A stretch of DNA of 64,000 nucleotides from Anaeramoeba flamelloides (Eukaryota; Metamonada; Anaeramoebidae), in NCBI GenBank assembly GCA_027625915.1, contig JANTQA010000029.1:7254001-7318000 (forward strand), in the 5' to 3' direction. Position 1 is the stretch's first letter; every line of letters begins with the position of its first letter. Below are positions 45,208 through 56,934 of this stretch, piece after piece. A program made the position numbers and the translations under genes. The notes beneath the pieces were generated by a model. It was not told the DNA's origin, did no database searches, and worked only from the letters and a program-made list of their open reading frames with translations.

Positions 45208-46646
45208 TTTTATTAGAAATTTTTGAATTGGTTCCTCCTATTAAACTTGGTTATTTAAGCATTACGTGCAAATATTTAAATGAACTGATTATGGACGAAA
45301 TTTTATGGAAACGTGTAGCAATTGAAAATGAAGAAATATTTGCCTGGGAAAAGATTAAATTGAACATGGGGAAATATGGTACATTACGATTTGAAGATTT
45401 TTCCGGTATACCCTTTGATGTGATTCGGTATTTAGAACAAGCTAATAAAAATGAAAATGAAAATGAAAATGAAATCATATTATTGACATCTTCGGGAAGT
45501 GATGAACCAAATGTAGAAAAAAATGGAGAAGGTGGTAAATCTAAGAGAGTGGCCAAAACAGAAATTGAAACAAAAAAATATAACACAAAAACCAATATTT
45601 TGAATCAAAATAGTGTTAATAGCATTCAGGGTGAAAATAATCCAATCACATCTTGTAAGAGACTGAGAATTGAATATATTAGAAAACAACCAGATATTAG
45701 ATCAGAAATTATAAACAAAATTGAACAAATTAAGAAAATTCAAAAACAAAACAATCAAATAGTAAAGAATTTAGACCATTATCGAACGACACAAATCTCG
45801 AGGCAAAATATTGAAAATAAAATTATTGTGATGTTTATTATTTTTGCAATGATGCTCTGTTTGGTATTGGATCTATTTACAATTTTTCTTACAATTCAAA
45901 TTGAAAAAAAGATGAAAAGCCCCTTATGGATCTTTTATCCAGTGTTTTTTTATACATTATTTGTGATAATTATCTTTTTTTGTATTTATTATTATGAAAG
46001 TTCAAAAGTACTTTTATTAAAAATGTATAAATTTGAGATTAGTCTTTTCCTTTGTTTTGTTGTATTGGTCGTTTTAATTGTGTTAAAATTATCACGCCCT
46101 TCAATGTTCAAATGGATTATTATCATCATTCCGTTATTGTTAATGGCGATTATTCAATTTTATATCTTATCTAAAAACAGTTATGTTATTGATTCAATAT
46201 CAAATGTGAAAAATACTGAACTTTCGGTTGGCTTATCGGTAATTCTGCAATATGCTTGCTCCATTATATTCTTTGTTATTTTTTCACTGGTTTTATTTTT
46301 ACAATTAGATCACGTTATTGACATAAAATGGGAAATGGCTTTCACTCCTTTGTTTATTTTTGATGGTGTTTCCATATTAATACCAATCGTTTTTTCTCTT
46401 GTTAACCGTTTTTATCACGAGGAGAGGAAATCTCTATTATTTTATTTCACCTATATCATTTTGAACATATTATTTATAGTGCCCTGGGTTTTGTTTGAAA
46501 CTTTCTTAATTCTTTATATCAAATCTAATGTCATATTATATTTTAAATACGTAATGATTCCAATATTTGTTCAGCAAGTGCTTTTAACCTGTTTATCATG
46601 TATACTTTGTTGGGAGTATTTATGGGATGATGGCTTATATCATTAA
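45208..46646 (+). CDS. F-box protein with C-terminal eight-helix TMEM185-like membrane domain (5' end incomplete)
   Basis: The visible frame has an N-terminal F-box (VLLEIFELVPPIKLGYLSIT, CKYLNELIMDEILWKRV), which normally binds Skp1 in an SCF ubiquitin ligase. A hydrophilic linker with Asn/Glu repeats follows. From about residue 200 there are eight hydrophobic helices. The segments with KLSRPSMFKWIIIIIPLLL and LQLDHVIDIKWEMAFTPLFI resemble the repeated LD-x-W-PL pattern of the TMEM185 (transmembrane fragile-X-F) family. The combination suggests a membrane-anchored ubiquitin-ligase adaptor, which is inference. The frame has no ATG at its start; the first codons after TATATAG at 45207 complete the F-box, so an upstream exon is expected. 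An ATG at 45168 in the same frame encodes MDNLPNK, a good F-box start, but two TAA codons intervene and no GT donor lies between, so the start is unresolved. F-box confidence is high, TMEM185 moderate. Confidence 0.78.
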
Positions 46647-47749
46647 GAAATAATCATTGATAATTTTTTGATTGGTTAATTTATTTATTCACTTTGAGAG
46701 TCATTATAAAAAAGTGAAAACTTTTTTTTTTTTTATGATTTTGTTCAGAATAAAAACCTTTTTAAAGTTGTATGTTTTAATAAAGTGAAAACTTTTTTTT
46801 CAAAAAGGTGCCTATCTTTATTTGCCAACCCCTATATCTCGTCGAATGGTTGATACATCACTTTATTGAAATAAAAAACTTTTAAAAAGGTTTTAATTCT
46901 GAAAAATTTTTCACTTTTTTAAAATATAAAACTTCAAAAAATGTTTTTTAAAGATAACCTCACTTTTTTAAAACGACTATATATTTGTTTGTTTTTGTTG
47001 AATAAATTTTTTTTTAATAAAACGCTTTTTAACTTTCTTTTTATTTTATTTTTTAATTCTATTTGAACAAAAGATAAAACAATATTTTTGGAATGGAAAA
47101 TTAAAGTTAGTTTTTTTTATTATTATTATTATTATTGAAGGGTTTTTTTTATTTGTTTTTGTATGATAAAAAATAAAATAATGGTGTCAAACTTTTACTT
47201 TTCAAATGTCCTCAAATTTCAAAATTGGTAAAATTCTCAATTTATTCAAAATATAATTCTATTTAAATAAATTGACTGTGGAGATTGAAAAATACTTTTA
47301 TAGGGCGCGTTTCGATCTTTTGGTGTGTGATTGGATGGTTTGGATGGTATGGTAGAGATTTTTGGTTCGGATTTTGATAAAAAAAAATAATAATAATACA
47401 CAATTAGATTTGTGTATCTCAATTTTAAGGTAAAAAATTTTCCACTAAACTTTTGGTAGTTATAATCGGGTTGTGAACAAATTTTTAAAAATATTTAGTA
47501 TTGATCATTTCAACATTTTGAATTTTTGATACTTCATATAATAAAATAATCCTTTTGGTTTTTCGTCTCATGATCATTAAAAAACATAAAACAAACCTAT
47601 TACATATGAAAATAACCAAGAAAACTCTTTCAAAAATATGAAAAAATCCAATTTAACTTATTTTAAAATTCATTAAAAAGTTCAATAAAACGTTTTAAAT
47701 ATAGAAAATCATTAACAGTTCGTCATGGTTTCTTAGTAGTAATTTAATT

Positions 47750-48175
47750 TAATTGTTATTATGCCGTTACATAAATAATATATAATAAATTTTATAATTT
47801 AATTTTTATTTGAAATTCTTCAGGGGGGGGTGATAATTGATATTTCTTATTTGATTTTTGATCGAAAACAATTGTTTTCATAACTTCTTTAATCATCAAA
47901 AAAATTCAAATAGTAATAAAAACATTTAATGGTGTTTTATTGTTTAAAAAATCATTTTACCCTTTCCATATTTCCAGTTTTTTATTGAAATGTGTTGTAC
48001 AGTCTTTTCTTCTAAAAAGTAATATTTTTTTTTTTTTTATTTTTGAGAAAGAGTCTAATGGATCTATTTTGTAATAAATACCATAGCCATTGATTTGATC
48101 AAAAAAAAATTATAACTCAATTTTTAATTGTCAATTAAAGAATATCTCTACTAAAAAGATCTTTTTAGAGTATAG
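47750..48175 (+). mobile_element. Truncated relative of the 44420 element
   Basis: It shares TTTTTGATCGAAAA, CCCTTTCCATATTTCCAG and TTTTTTATTGAAA blocks in the same order and orientation. The GGGGCA terminal repeats are not recognisable here. Confidence 0.65.
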
Positions 48176-49034
48176 TAGTTATTATTGGTAAGGGTTGAGT
48201 GCTTAAGAGCTCAAAATCGGTTATAGAGAGTATTTTGAAGTGACTAAATATACGTGTCCTAATTCAAAGAGTAGTTAAAAGAACTTTTTAATCACAATTA
48301 TTAGAAGTATTTTAAACTCAATATAGTTTTCTGATTTTTTAAAAAATGCAAAAAAAAAAAAAAAAAAAAAAAAAGCTTTTTGGGAAATAATTAATGAATT
48401 TTTGTTAAAATAAAGTTATCTAGATTCGGTAAAAAAACAAATCTAGTAAATTAACAGCTTTTTTTCTGTTTTTTGGAATGATCAAAATTAAAAACAATTG
48501 TAATATATGAAATAAATATTTAATAAAGTTTGTGATGATTTATTCACTTATTAAAATTTAAAATAAGAAGTTATCGAAATAGTTGTTCAGAGATAATTTA
48601 TTTCCTCAAAATGTATATAAATGTAAGTAATAGAGTTTATCTATAAAAAATATAATTTTCTTTTTTTATAGTTGAGTTGTAAGGGGGTTCCTCTTATTTG
48701 CAAAAAATCTACAGTCTTTATTTCCTGATTTTTTATACTAGAGCTATTCCAAAACTTGGTAGTTTTTTTTTTTTTTTTTTAAATGTGTGTTTTTATGCAC
48801 TTCATTCGCTAACTCAAAGATTTCTTTCTTCTTTGATGAAAATAATATTTTTTTTCAAATAGTTGACAAATATTTGAGATTTCCAACACTTGTAAAAATA
48901 AGGAAATTGATCGAACTTTTGAAAACAATAATTCATTCTCAAAAATAGTTTTAAAAGAATGGGGAGTATCATTGTAAACAAATTTTTATTTTGGTTTTGT
49001 TTTTTAAAAGGTGGTATAATTACTTTTTAATTAG

Positions 49035-49555
49035 ATGATAAATTAAGAGTATTGAAAAAAAAAATAAATGACATAAAAATAATGCATTGCATGTTTTTTA
49101 ACTGTAAATCATTGGAAAATTGTTGTGTCATTGCTGAATATTAAATCAAATCTTTTTTTTTAAGAATCAAACTTTTAAAATTATTACTTGGCCCCTTTTT
49201 AGAATAATGCTATATAAAATTAAACTTACTCGAAATAATATTCAATCAATCAAAAAACAATTTTAAAAAATATGATTTACCATATTCATAGTAAATCTCT
49301 ATGAAAACCTATTTTTTTTTAAAACAAGTTGATCTACTTATGTTATCAAATATCTAAATGGGTATTCTATAGGTATCTCGCTTTAAAGAACTTTAGGTAG
49401 GTTTATTACTAGGTTCATAAACAATTTGGTTATTTATAAAAAGGATTTGATTGGAAAATCAATGAAATTCTACTACAATTTTCCCTATTATTCACAATTA
49501 AAAACCGTGTTAGATTATTCTTTTCAATACTCTACAATAAATTTTTTATCGGTTT
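49035..49555. mobile_element. CCGGACATG-type element, copy 2 (decayed)
   Basis: It aligns with 42161-42645 through AAGAATCAAACTTTTAAAAT, ATTCAATCAATCAAAAAACA and GTAGGTTTATTACTA. Terminal repeats are eroded, although TATTCACAATTAAAAACC marks the right inner arm. Confidence 0.65.
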
Positions 49556-50851
49556 ACTTGCCCCTTAAAATAACCAATACATTTTGACATTAAACAGTTT
49601 AGTCATGAATTAATTTCAAAATATTTGCAATTATTGGAAAATTTGGAAAAATTACAAAAAATTGTTCATAAATTCTTTTAATATTTTACAATTTGTACAA
49701 AAAACCTGTTTGTTTACTTTCAGATTTGGGTTGTTCAAAAAAATAACAATAACTTTTTATGAAAAATTAATTTTTAATTTCTTGAACCTGTATTTATAAC
49801 CGCTGTAAACCGAAAAGAATATTCACTTTTGGGATTTTGTGGGAGCAACAAAGAAGAACTGGGGAAATAAACCAATTCAAACAAATTCCCCATTGTTTGT
49901 CCAGTTTATAGTGAAAGCCCATTTTTTCGGATGATTGTCTTTCATTGCAATTTCTATTGTTCAAATTGATCTTAAATGCTCTACGCGGGCTTAAAAGTAC
50001 TAAATAGGGAGGTTAATAATTTCTCTTTCATTGTAATAACATTTTTGAAAAGGTTGATGATACAAAATAATTTGAATAAAATTTACAAATTTTGTCGCAT
50101 TTTGGAAAGTGTAATAATTATTTATTTTGTCAATTTTTTTTCCTGAAGGTTTGCAAAAGGTAGGAAAAATTGTTGTAATCTTTAACAGTACATCTACCAA
50201 ACACCAAGTTAGTTTCTCTTGAATTTAATGAACAGATTAAATTGTAAACTAATTGATCTTAGGAAATTCGAAGAGGACAAAAATTTTCGTGAATTAGCTT
50301 TTTACAATTCTTAATATCCTTTAATTAGGGATTCTCAATTTGTCCAACGTATGATTGTAAAAGATAACGTGTGGGCAGACAGAAACAACAATTTACATTC
50401 CCATTATTTGGTTTCACATCAGAAAAATGAAAAGAGAAAATGGGAAATGAAGAACATTCATAAAGATTTATATTTGAAACCAAGAAAAAGGTTTTGAGAG
50501 TGAATTTTTTGAAAAACCCAAGAACCGATTTCCAAAACAACCAATTGAGTGACTATTGATCTTTTTTCGTTTTGTGAATAAAGAATGTTTTCAAAGGGAA
50601 TCATGATATTTTTTTGAGAAATTACCCTGAAGGGGTGAAATACTATGCTTGTTGTTGTGAAATTTTACAGAAAAAACAAAAGTTGAAAATATTAACGAAT
50701 TTTTCACAAAATTTTTTATTGGATAAAAAAAATTTTATTTTATTTTAAAAGTTGTTCTCAAAGAAATATATCACAATACGAAACATTTGGATAAGTGATC
50801 AGTCTTTAGTATTTTTGAATTAATCATTTTTCTCATTTTTCTTTCAAATAA

Positions 50852-51570
50852 ATGAGCAATAATCAAAGGATAAAAAACGGATCAAAAGTTTCTCATCAAA
50901 AAAACAAAGCTGTTGTCAGGTATATTGGGCCAACTATAATTTCAGAAGGGACTTGGTATGGGATTGAATTCAAAAAAAAAGGTATACAAATTTTTTTAAC
51001 ACACCACCATAACCAAAATGAACCAATCTAATAAAATTTAAATTTTTTTTTTTACAAAATTATACTCTTAAAAAAACAGTTGGTGAAAATAATGGAACAC
51101 TAGGCGGCAAAGTTTATTTTAAAGGTAAAGATGGGCACTGTAAATTTGTCTTAATTGGCGATCTAACAAGAAGGAGATCTCACCCAAAAAAGAGTACCAA
51201 CCAAAAAAAAAAAAAAAAACAAGTCATGGGCCACAGCACCTTAAGAAACTCTCACCTGATTCAACTGAACAAAAACCAAGAGCACACGCATCAAAAAAAA
51301 AACCCAAAAAAAAAGAAGTCACGATCGGCTATCAAGAAAATACAGAGAAAAAAACCAAGAGCCACAACCACTTTAGGGCGATCAAGACCCCAAGACAAAA
51401 CCTTGGTTTTGGATTTGAAAAAAAGATCCAAATCCCAGCGTAGAAATTCTTGGCACACAAAAACCATATCAAGTTTTAAAGGTGCTACATTGAATTATCG
51501 AAACCATAGAGAGTCAAATCTCAATAGCTTGAGCGATGCGAAAAAAAAATATTCGAAAAAAAGTAACTAA
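50852..51570 (+). CDS. CAP-Gly domain protein with a basic tail, two exons
   Basis: A 206-residue protein expected to bind the EEY/F tails of tubulin or end-binding proteins on microtubules. Exon 1 is 50852-50981 and exon 2 is 51080-51570. The 98 bp intron (GTATAC...ACAG) splits a Val codon after its first base. The CAP-Gly domain covers about residues 8-80: RYIGPTIISEGTWYGIEF, then GENNGTLGGKVYF across the junction. GENNG stands where most family members have GKNDG, a conservative change in the ligand loop. The rest (about residues 85-206) is Lys/Arg/Ser-rich without a recognised domain, and such tails often add electrostatic binding to microtubules. Length is short for CLIP-type proteins and there is no coiled coil. 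Only the tail is open as a long frame; the domain becomes visible once the intron is removed. Confidence 0.9.
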
Positions 51571-53149
51571 CTTATTTTGTTTTCCATTTTTTTTTTCTGT
51601 CAAGTTTTTATCTTGAGAAATTTTTTTCTTTTTGGTTTTGTTCCTTCGACATTTTGTCTTCTTTTTGCTGAACAAAAAAATAAAAATGTTCTTTTCAATG
51701 AAATTCTTTTGATCTGTGGCTTAAATCAAAGCACTTTTATTTGATTATACCAGATTTAAAAGTACTTTGTATTTGGCACTTTTTCATTCCTATCAAAAAT
51801 TCATTGTTGTTTCCCTATTTGACCCAAGGGATTCTTTTCATGATCCAAAAAAATTCAACATTCCAATCAGAACCTAAGGAATCTAAAAACAGTTTTTTTC
51901 AGTACTATCTGAATTTTATGGTCAGTTCAGATTACTTTTAAGTCAACAACCAACAGGTTTGTTAACTTTAAAGAATGTTGAGTCAACAGATCTTGATAGA
52001 ATCTCAAATTTATCTGTTTTTTTTTTTTGAAATTATTCTTCTTTGGAAAAACTATTTTTTGCTTTCGATCCAAATTCGAAATTTAACTTGGAAAGCTTTG
52101 AAAATCAAAATTTCTTATGAAAAGGACGCCCCAGTTTCTTTTCAAGAATTATAGACTCTAGAGTAAGAGTTTAAATACACCTGGAAATAAAGGAGAGCGA
52201 CCTTTTCATAATATGCAAAAAAAACTATTTTTATGAAAAATAAACAATAGATTTACGATTTGAGTTCCAAATTTTTTTTTTTTTTTTGAATTTTCACTAG
52301 TGCCCCCGATTAAAAATAGCCAAAACAGGCCATTTCACTTAAAATAGCCTCTCATAGCACCAATGGTCCGAAAAAAAAAAAAAAAAAATTAAATCAACGA
52401 TCAAACCAAAAGATTTTTCTTGTATTTTGTTTTAATTCTGTTGACAAACCGATCGATCCATTACATCAACAATAGCAATTATGTAGCGCAAACCACCGTT
52501 TCTCAATCTCTTATAGCGCCTATTGCTATGAATACAAACACTTGGGATACTATCAACACTTCATTCATTCTTTTTGGGTTGGATGGTCTTCGGCTAAATC
52601 ATTTTCTTATCTCTCTGGAAACTTTAAGGTTATGGTTAAATCTTTAAACCTTTCTTAATAGCATCTCTATACAATCCCAAAGATAAAACGATTTCTTTCA
52701 GAAGCTTGCTTTCTTCTTTTTGTTCTTCTTCTTCTCTTAGCTTTACATTCAATAGAAAGAGATCAATTCGAGTCAAAACGATTTTTTTTCAATCGATCAC
52801 TTTGATATCGAGGGAAATTTCCTATTCTTCTTGAGAATTTAAAGAAAAAATGACCAAATCTTTCACAATAAACATGCATATCGTATCTTCGACATCTTTT
52901 TTTGAGAATGTTGCTAATTATTTTATTCAAACATGCATTTGAAATTTTAATAAAATAAAAAAAAAATACAAAATACAAAATACAAAATAACAAAACAAAA
53001 AACAAAAAACAAAAAAAAAAAAATAAAAAACAAAAAACAAAAAAACAAAAATAAAAAATTCAAAATAAAAAACAAAAAACAAAAAAATTATAAAAATCCT
53101 CACATTATTCAACCAATTTAACAAAAATTTTATTATTTTTCTCGAATAG
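51571..53149. other. 1.6 kb stretch upstream of the RasGEF exons
   Basis: It must contain the missing first exon(s) of the RasGEF gene, since its first visible exon opens at a splice acceptor. Frames at about 52420-52647 and 52849-52940 are open from an ATG, but no donor joining to 53150 in frame could be established. Includes a dense AAAACAAAAAACA simple-sequence tract at about 52955-53090. Confidence 0.45.
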
Positions 53150-56100
53150 GCCTAAAAAAACTTAAAAAAATTCTCCAATCTCTTGAATCAAAACTCGAAA
53201 CATCAACCCAAGAAAAAAAGGGAATTGAAGCAGAAATTTTTTATTACAAACAATATACATCAAAAATTTTCATAAATAAATTCAATGAAGAAGACGAATT
53301 TGACGAGGAAGAGTTGCTTGAAATTCAAAAAGATGAAAAAGAAGAAGAAGAATTACAAACCTTAATGAAAGAAATTCATAAATTAAAAAAAAAAGAAGAA
53401 AAAATTGATCAAGAAGAAAAACAAACTCAAAATGAAATTCAAAATTTTTGTATGAACTTATCAAAAAAAAGCAATCTTGTAGTTGCAAGCAAGGTTATAT
53501 TGAAACAACGAACCTTTATTAAATCAAGTGTGAAATATGAGGAATTATTTGAAAAAAAACAAATGTTAACAAAAGAAATTCAAAAATTAAAAACATTAAT
53601 AAATTCTTCAAAAAAATCACATAAAATTGAAATAGGTATAGTTACACAAACAATTATTTAAATATTATATTAATTTTTTAAAATTTTAACTTGTCTTAAA
53701 TTATATATTTGTCATATATATATATATATACATATCATACATTTAATAGATGATCTCAAAAAAAAAATTAATTTTTTTGATCAGGAAATTGTGAAATCTA
53801 AAGAAAGAATAAAAAAATTTGGTGATATTGAAAGCCAATCAAAATTGAATATAGATGAATTGGAAAGAACATTGCAATCATTAAAAATTCATATGAAGAT
53901 TATTAAAAAGAAAATTTTGGATTTAGAATTGAATAAAGATAAACATATTTCAAAAATGGATACAGGTAATAGATTTTTTTTATTTTTAAAAGTCTTATTT
54001 GTTTGATTTACAAATTTTTTAATAATCAAAATATTTAGAAATTTATTCAAACAGATGAATGATTAACAAAACACACTTAAACAAATTTATGATTATATTT
54101 CAATCTCATTTTAACAAACAATAAACCATCATTTTTTTTCAAAACATTTATTTCCAGTATTGATTGTATGTTATGCTACTTTTTGATAATTCGTTAAATT
54201 ATTTTTAAATAAACTAAATTATAAAATATTTTGAATGATTCATTTGTTAATCATTTAAAAACTAAGAAAAGAAATTTAGATTTATTTTGATCAAAAATAA
54301 CTCTTTTAAAAATTGAAAATTGGTTAGTTATTGGGAAAAAAACCAAAATTAAAAAAAACACATAAAAAAAATTTAAAAATTATTTTTAATACAAAATATT
54401 ACGAATCAGTACAAAAGAATATTAACAATTTAATATTTATAAAAACCAAAATTAACATATTTTTTAAGAAAAGATTTAATTGTATTTTCATTTTTTTTCT
54501 TCGTTTTTTCATATTAACTGATTCATCCAATTAGAAATTATACGGGGGTGTTCTTGTTTTGTACAGATTTATTTTAAAACTTAGAAAACCAAACAAATCC
54601 CTTAAATTATTAATATTTTCTCCTTTTTGATAATAACCATATTTCCCAAATTGAATAATTACTTATTAAAATAATAGTTTTAGAATACCGTGATCAAATT
54701 GATCGAAGTCATTGGAATTATAAATTAAATAACAATAATCCGGAAATAAAAGATCTTCGTGAAAGAATCAATCCATTAAGAAGAGCAGTCACCTTTTCAA
54801 ATTATTATAGTGGATCAAAAACTTTGATTGAAAAGCAGCTTACTAATCAAGTAATTAATCAATTGATAATGCAACATCTTGAATTTGAAAATAAAAAAGA
54901 ATGCAAAAAAGTAATTGAAGAAGTTACATCAAGTCAATGTATACAATTTATTTTATTTTTTTTTTTAATAATTGATCCTTCTTATTCTAATTAAATTAAT
55001 TTTCTTGATTTTTATTTTTTTTTTTTTTATGTTATATTTTCCCTTGTTTCGAAATATAAACAAAAATATAATAATATATATATATATTATTAAAATTAAA
55101 ATAAAATTAATTGAATAATAACAATAATAATAATAATAATAATATCCAAAATAAAAACCAAAACCAGACCATGAAATTCAATTACGTAATAGTAGATTAA
55201 GGTATTTATTAAGAATTTCGATTAAAGAAATAGAAAATTTGTGGAGTCTTTTAATGGATAAAAATTCTTATTCAAATATTTTATTAGAAGAAAAAAAAGA
55301 CATTTTTGAAGAAAAAATTGATGAATTGGGATTGGATTTAATTGACACTGACGAAAATGACACCAATATTTGGGATGAACCACCTGATAATGAAAAAAAT
55401 ATTATCTATGAAAATTTAGCATTAAAGCATAATCTCGAAGATTTGGAAAATGACCATAATAATGAAGAAAACATTCTCAAAAAAAATAAAACAAATGGTA
55501 AAAATGATCATCAAAAAGATATTTATTGCGCAAATATTAATAAATTAGTTGAAAAATTAACCGACAAAAAAACACAAGTAAGATTCCGAGATGCCTTTAT
55601 TATGACATACCCATCATTTATGAAGCCAACACATTTGTTATCAAAATTAAAGGAGCGATATAACGTCCCAATAAAATTAAAAGCAAAATATCAAAATGAA
55701 AAAGATTGGAAAAATTTTAGAGATCAAATCCAAATTAAAGTCATATCCGTATTAAACGGATGGATCAAAAATGGGTGGATAGATATCGATAAAAAATTGT
55801 TGATTCGAATAATTGATTTTATTAACACAACCATTTCTAAAGACAAAGAAAAATCTGGAGAAAAGTTATTAAAATTGATTAATGATATGCAAACGGAAAA
55901 GAATAATGAAAAGGACCAAAATAAAAGGATGATTCTTGACGAAAAGGAAAAGCCACCGGATGCGATCATTCCGAAAAAGCTTTTCAATCCAAATTTTACT
56001 TTAATCAATGTTCCCGAAGAGGAATTTGCACGACAAATGACGATATTAATTTTTGATATTTATCGAAAAATTAAACCCTCGGAATTGATCACAGAATCTT

Positions 56101-56714
56101 GGAAACCTAAAAAAATAAAATCCAAATCGCCAAATATTATCGCAATGATCCAAAAGTTTAATGAATATAGCAATTACATTGCCACCTTAATAGTGAAACC
56201 AGAAAAGGTGAAGACTCGTGCGAAAATGTTTTCCAGGTTTTTAAGAATTGGAAAGCATCTTTTGGAAATGAACAATTATGATTCGTTGATGGCCACGCTT
56301 GCCGCCTATACACATTCCGCCGTTAAAAGACTAAAGGTGACCATGAAGGAAGTCCCGAAAGGCGTTTACAAAACCTTGATCGAATTTAAATCAATTTTAA
56401 AAAGGGACAAAGGCTTCCAGGGCTATAGAAAAATGCTTAATTCTATAGAGCCACCAATCGTTCCCTATTTGGGCGTTTTTTTAACAGACATAACCGTCAT
56501 TTCCAATAGTAGCTCTGATAAAATTGATGGACTAATCAATTTCAATAAAAGAAAATTACTATATAATGTTGTTTGGAAACTTCAACAATTCCAAAAAACA
56601 CCCTTTAATTTTTATCCTATTCACCAAATTCAAATATTACTCAGAAAAAGACTCCCAGCTAAAGGTGAAAAGGAACTTTATAAACTGTCTTTAAAAAGAG
56701 AACCTCGAAATTAA
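53150..56714 (+). CDS. RasGEF: coiled coil, LisH-like motif, RasGEF_N and CDC25 catalytic domain (5' end incomplete)
   Basis: An exchange factor that loads GTP on a Ras-family GTPase. Four exons are visible: 53150-53635, 53750-53965, 54678-54938 and 55168-56714. Introns are GT-AG of 114, 712 and 229 bp, and all junctions keep frame, giving about 835 codons. Exons 1-2 encode Glu/Lys-rich coiled coil. Exon 3 ends in a LisH-like helix pair (LTNQVINQLIMQHLEFENKK ... VIEEVTSSQYHE, the Tyr codon being split). The last exon has RasGEF_N (LVEKLTDKKTQVRFRDAFIM then TYPSF) and a full catalytic domain with SPNIIAMIQKFNEYSNYIAT, FLRIGKHLLEMNNYDSLMA and PPIVPYLGVFLTDIT. The active-site helical hairpin region is intact. 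LisH plus RasGEF is a combination known from Dictyostelium. No ATG opens exon 1 (an in-frame stop lies at 53119), so at least one upstream exon is missing from this model. Confidence 0.9.
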
Positions 56715-56934
56715 TATTTTTAAATATGAATAATTTTTAATTAAGAATAATTTTAATAAATTTGTCTTTTTTTTTTTTTTTATTTTTTTTTTTAAAAGTT
56801 GTTAAGGGCATGTCAACTTGACTGAAAGTTGAATATTAATAAATTAATTTGCATTATATTTAAAAAGAAGTATATTATTATAAAATTTAATAATTGAAAT
56901 TAAAATCTTGATAAAAAAAATGTTTTATTTTTAA

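Larger units (their letters stand above)
46647..50851. other. 4.2 kb gene-free stretch
   Basis: No supported coding frame. It holds second copies of two element families (47750 and 49035), G8 and A20-25 homopolymers (about 47823 and 48350), and a somewhat less AT-biased kilobase at 49.8-50.8 kb with no recognisable protein. The latter probably includes the CAP-Gly promoter. Confidence 0.5.

Noticed and set aside
52420-52647. 75-codon frame upstream of the RasGEF exons, considered as first exon
   Set aside because: It ends in a stop with no donor that would join 53150 in the right phase, and shows no domain. Kept only as part of the unresolved 5' region.
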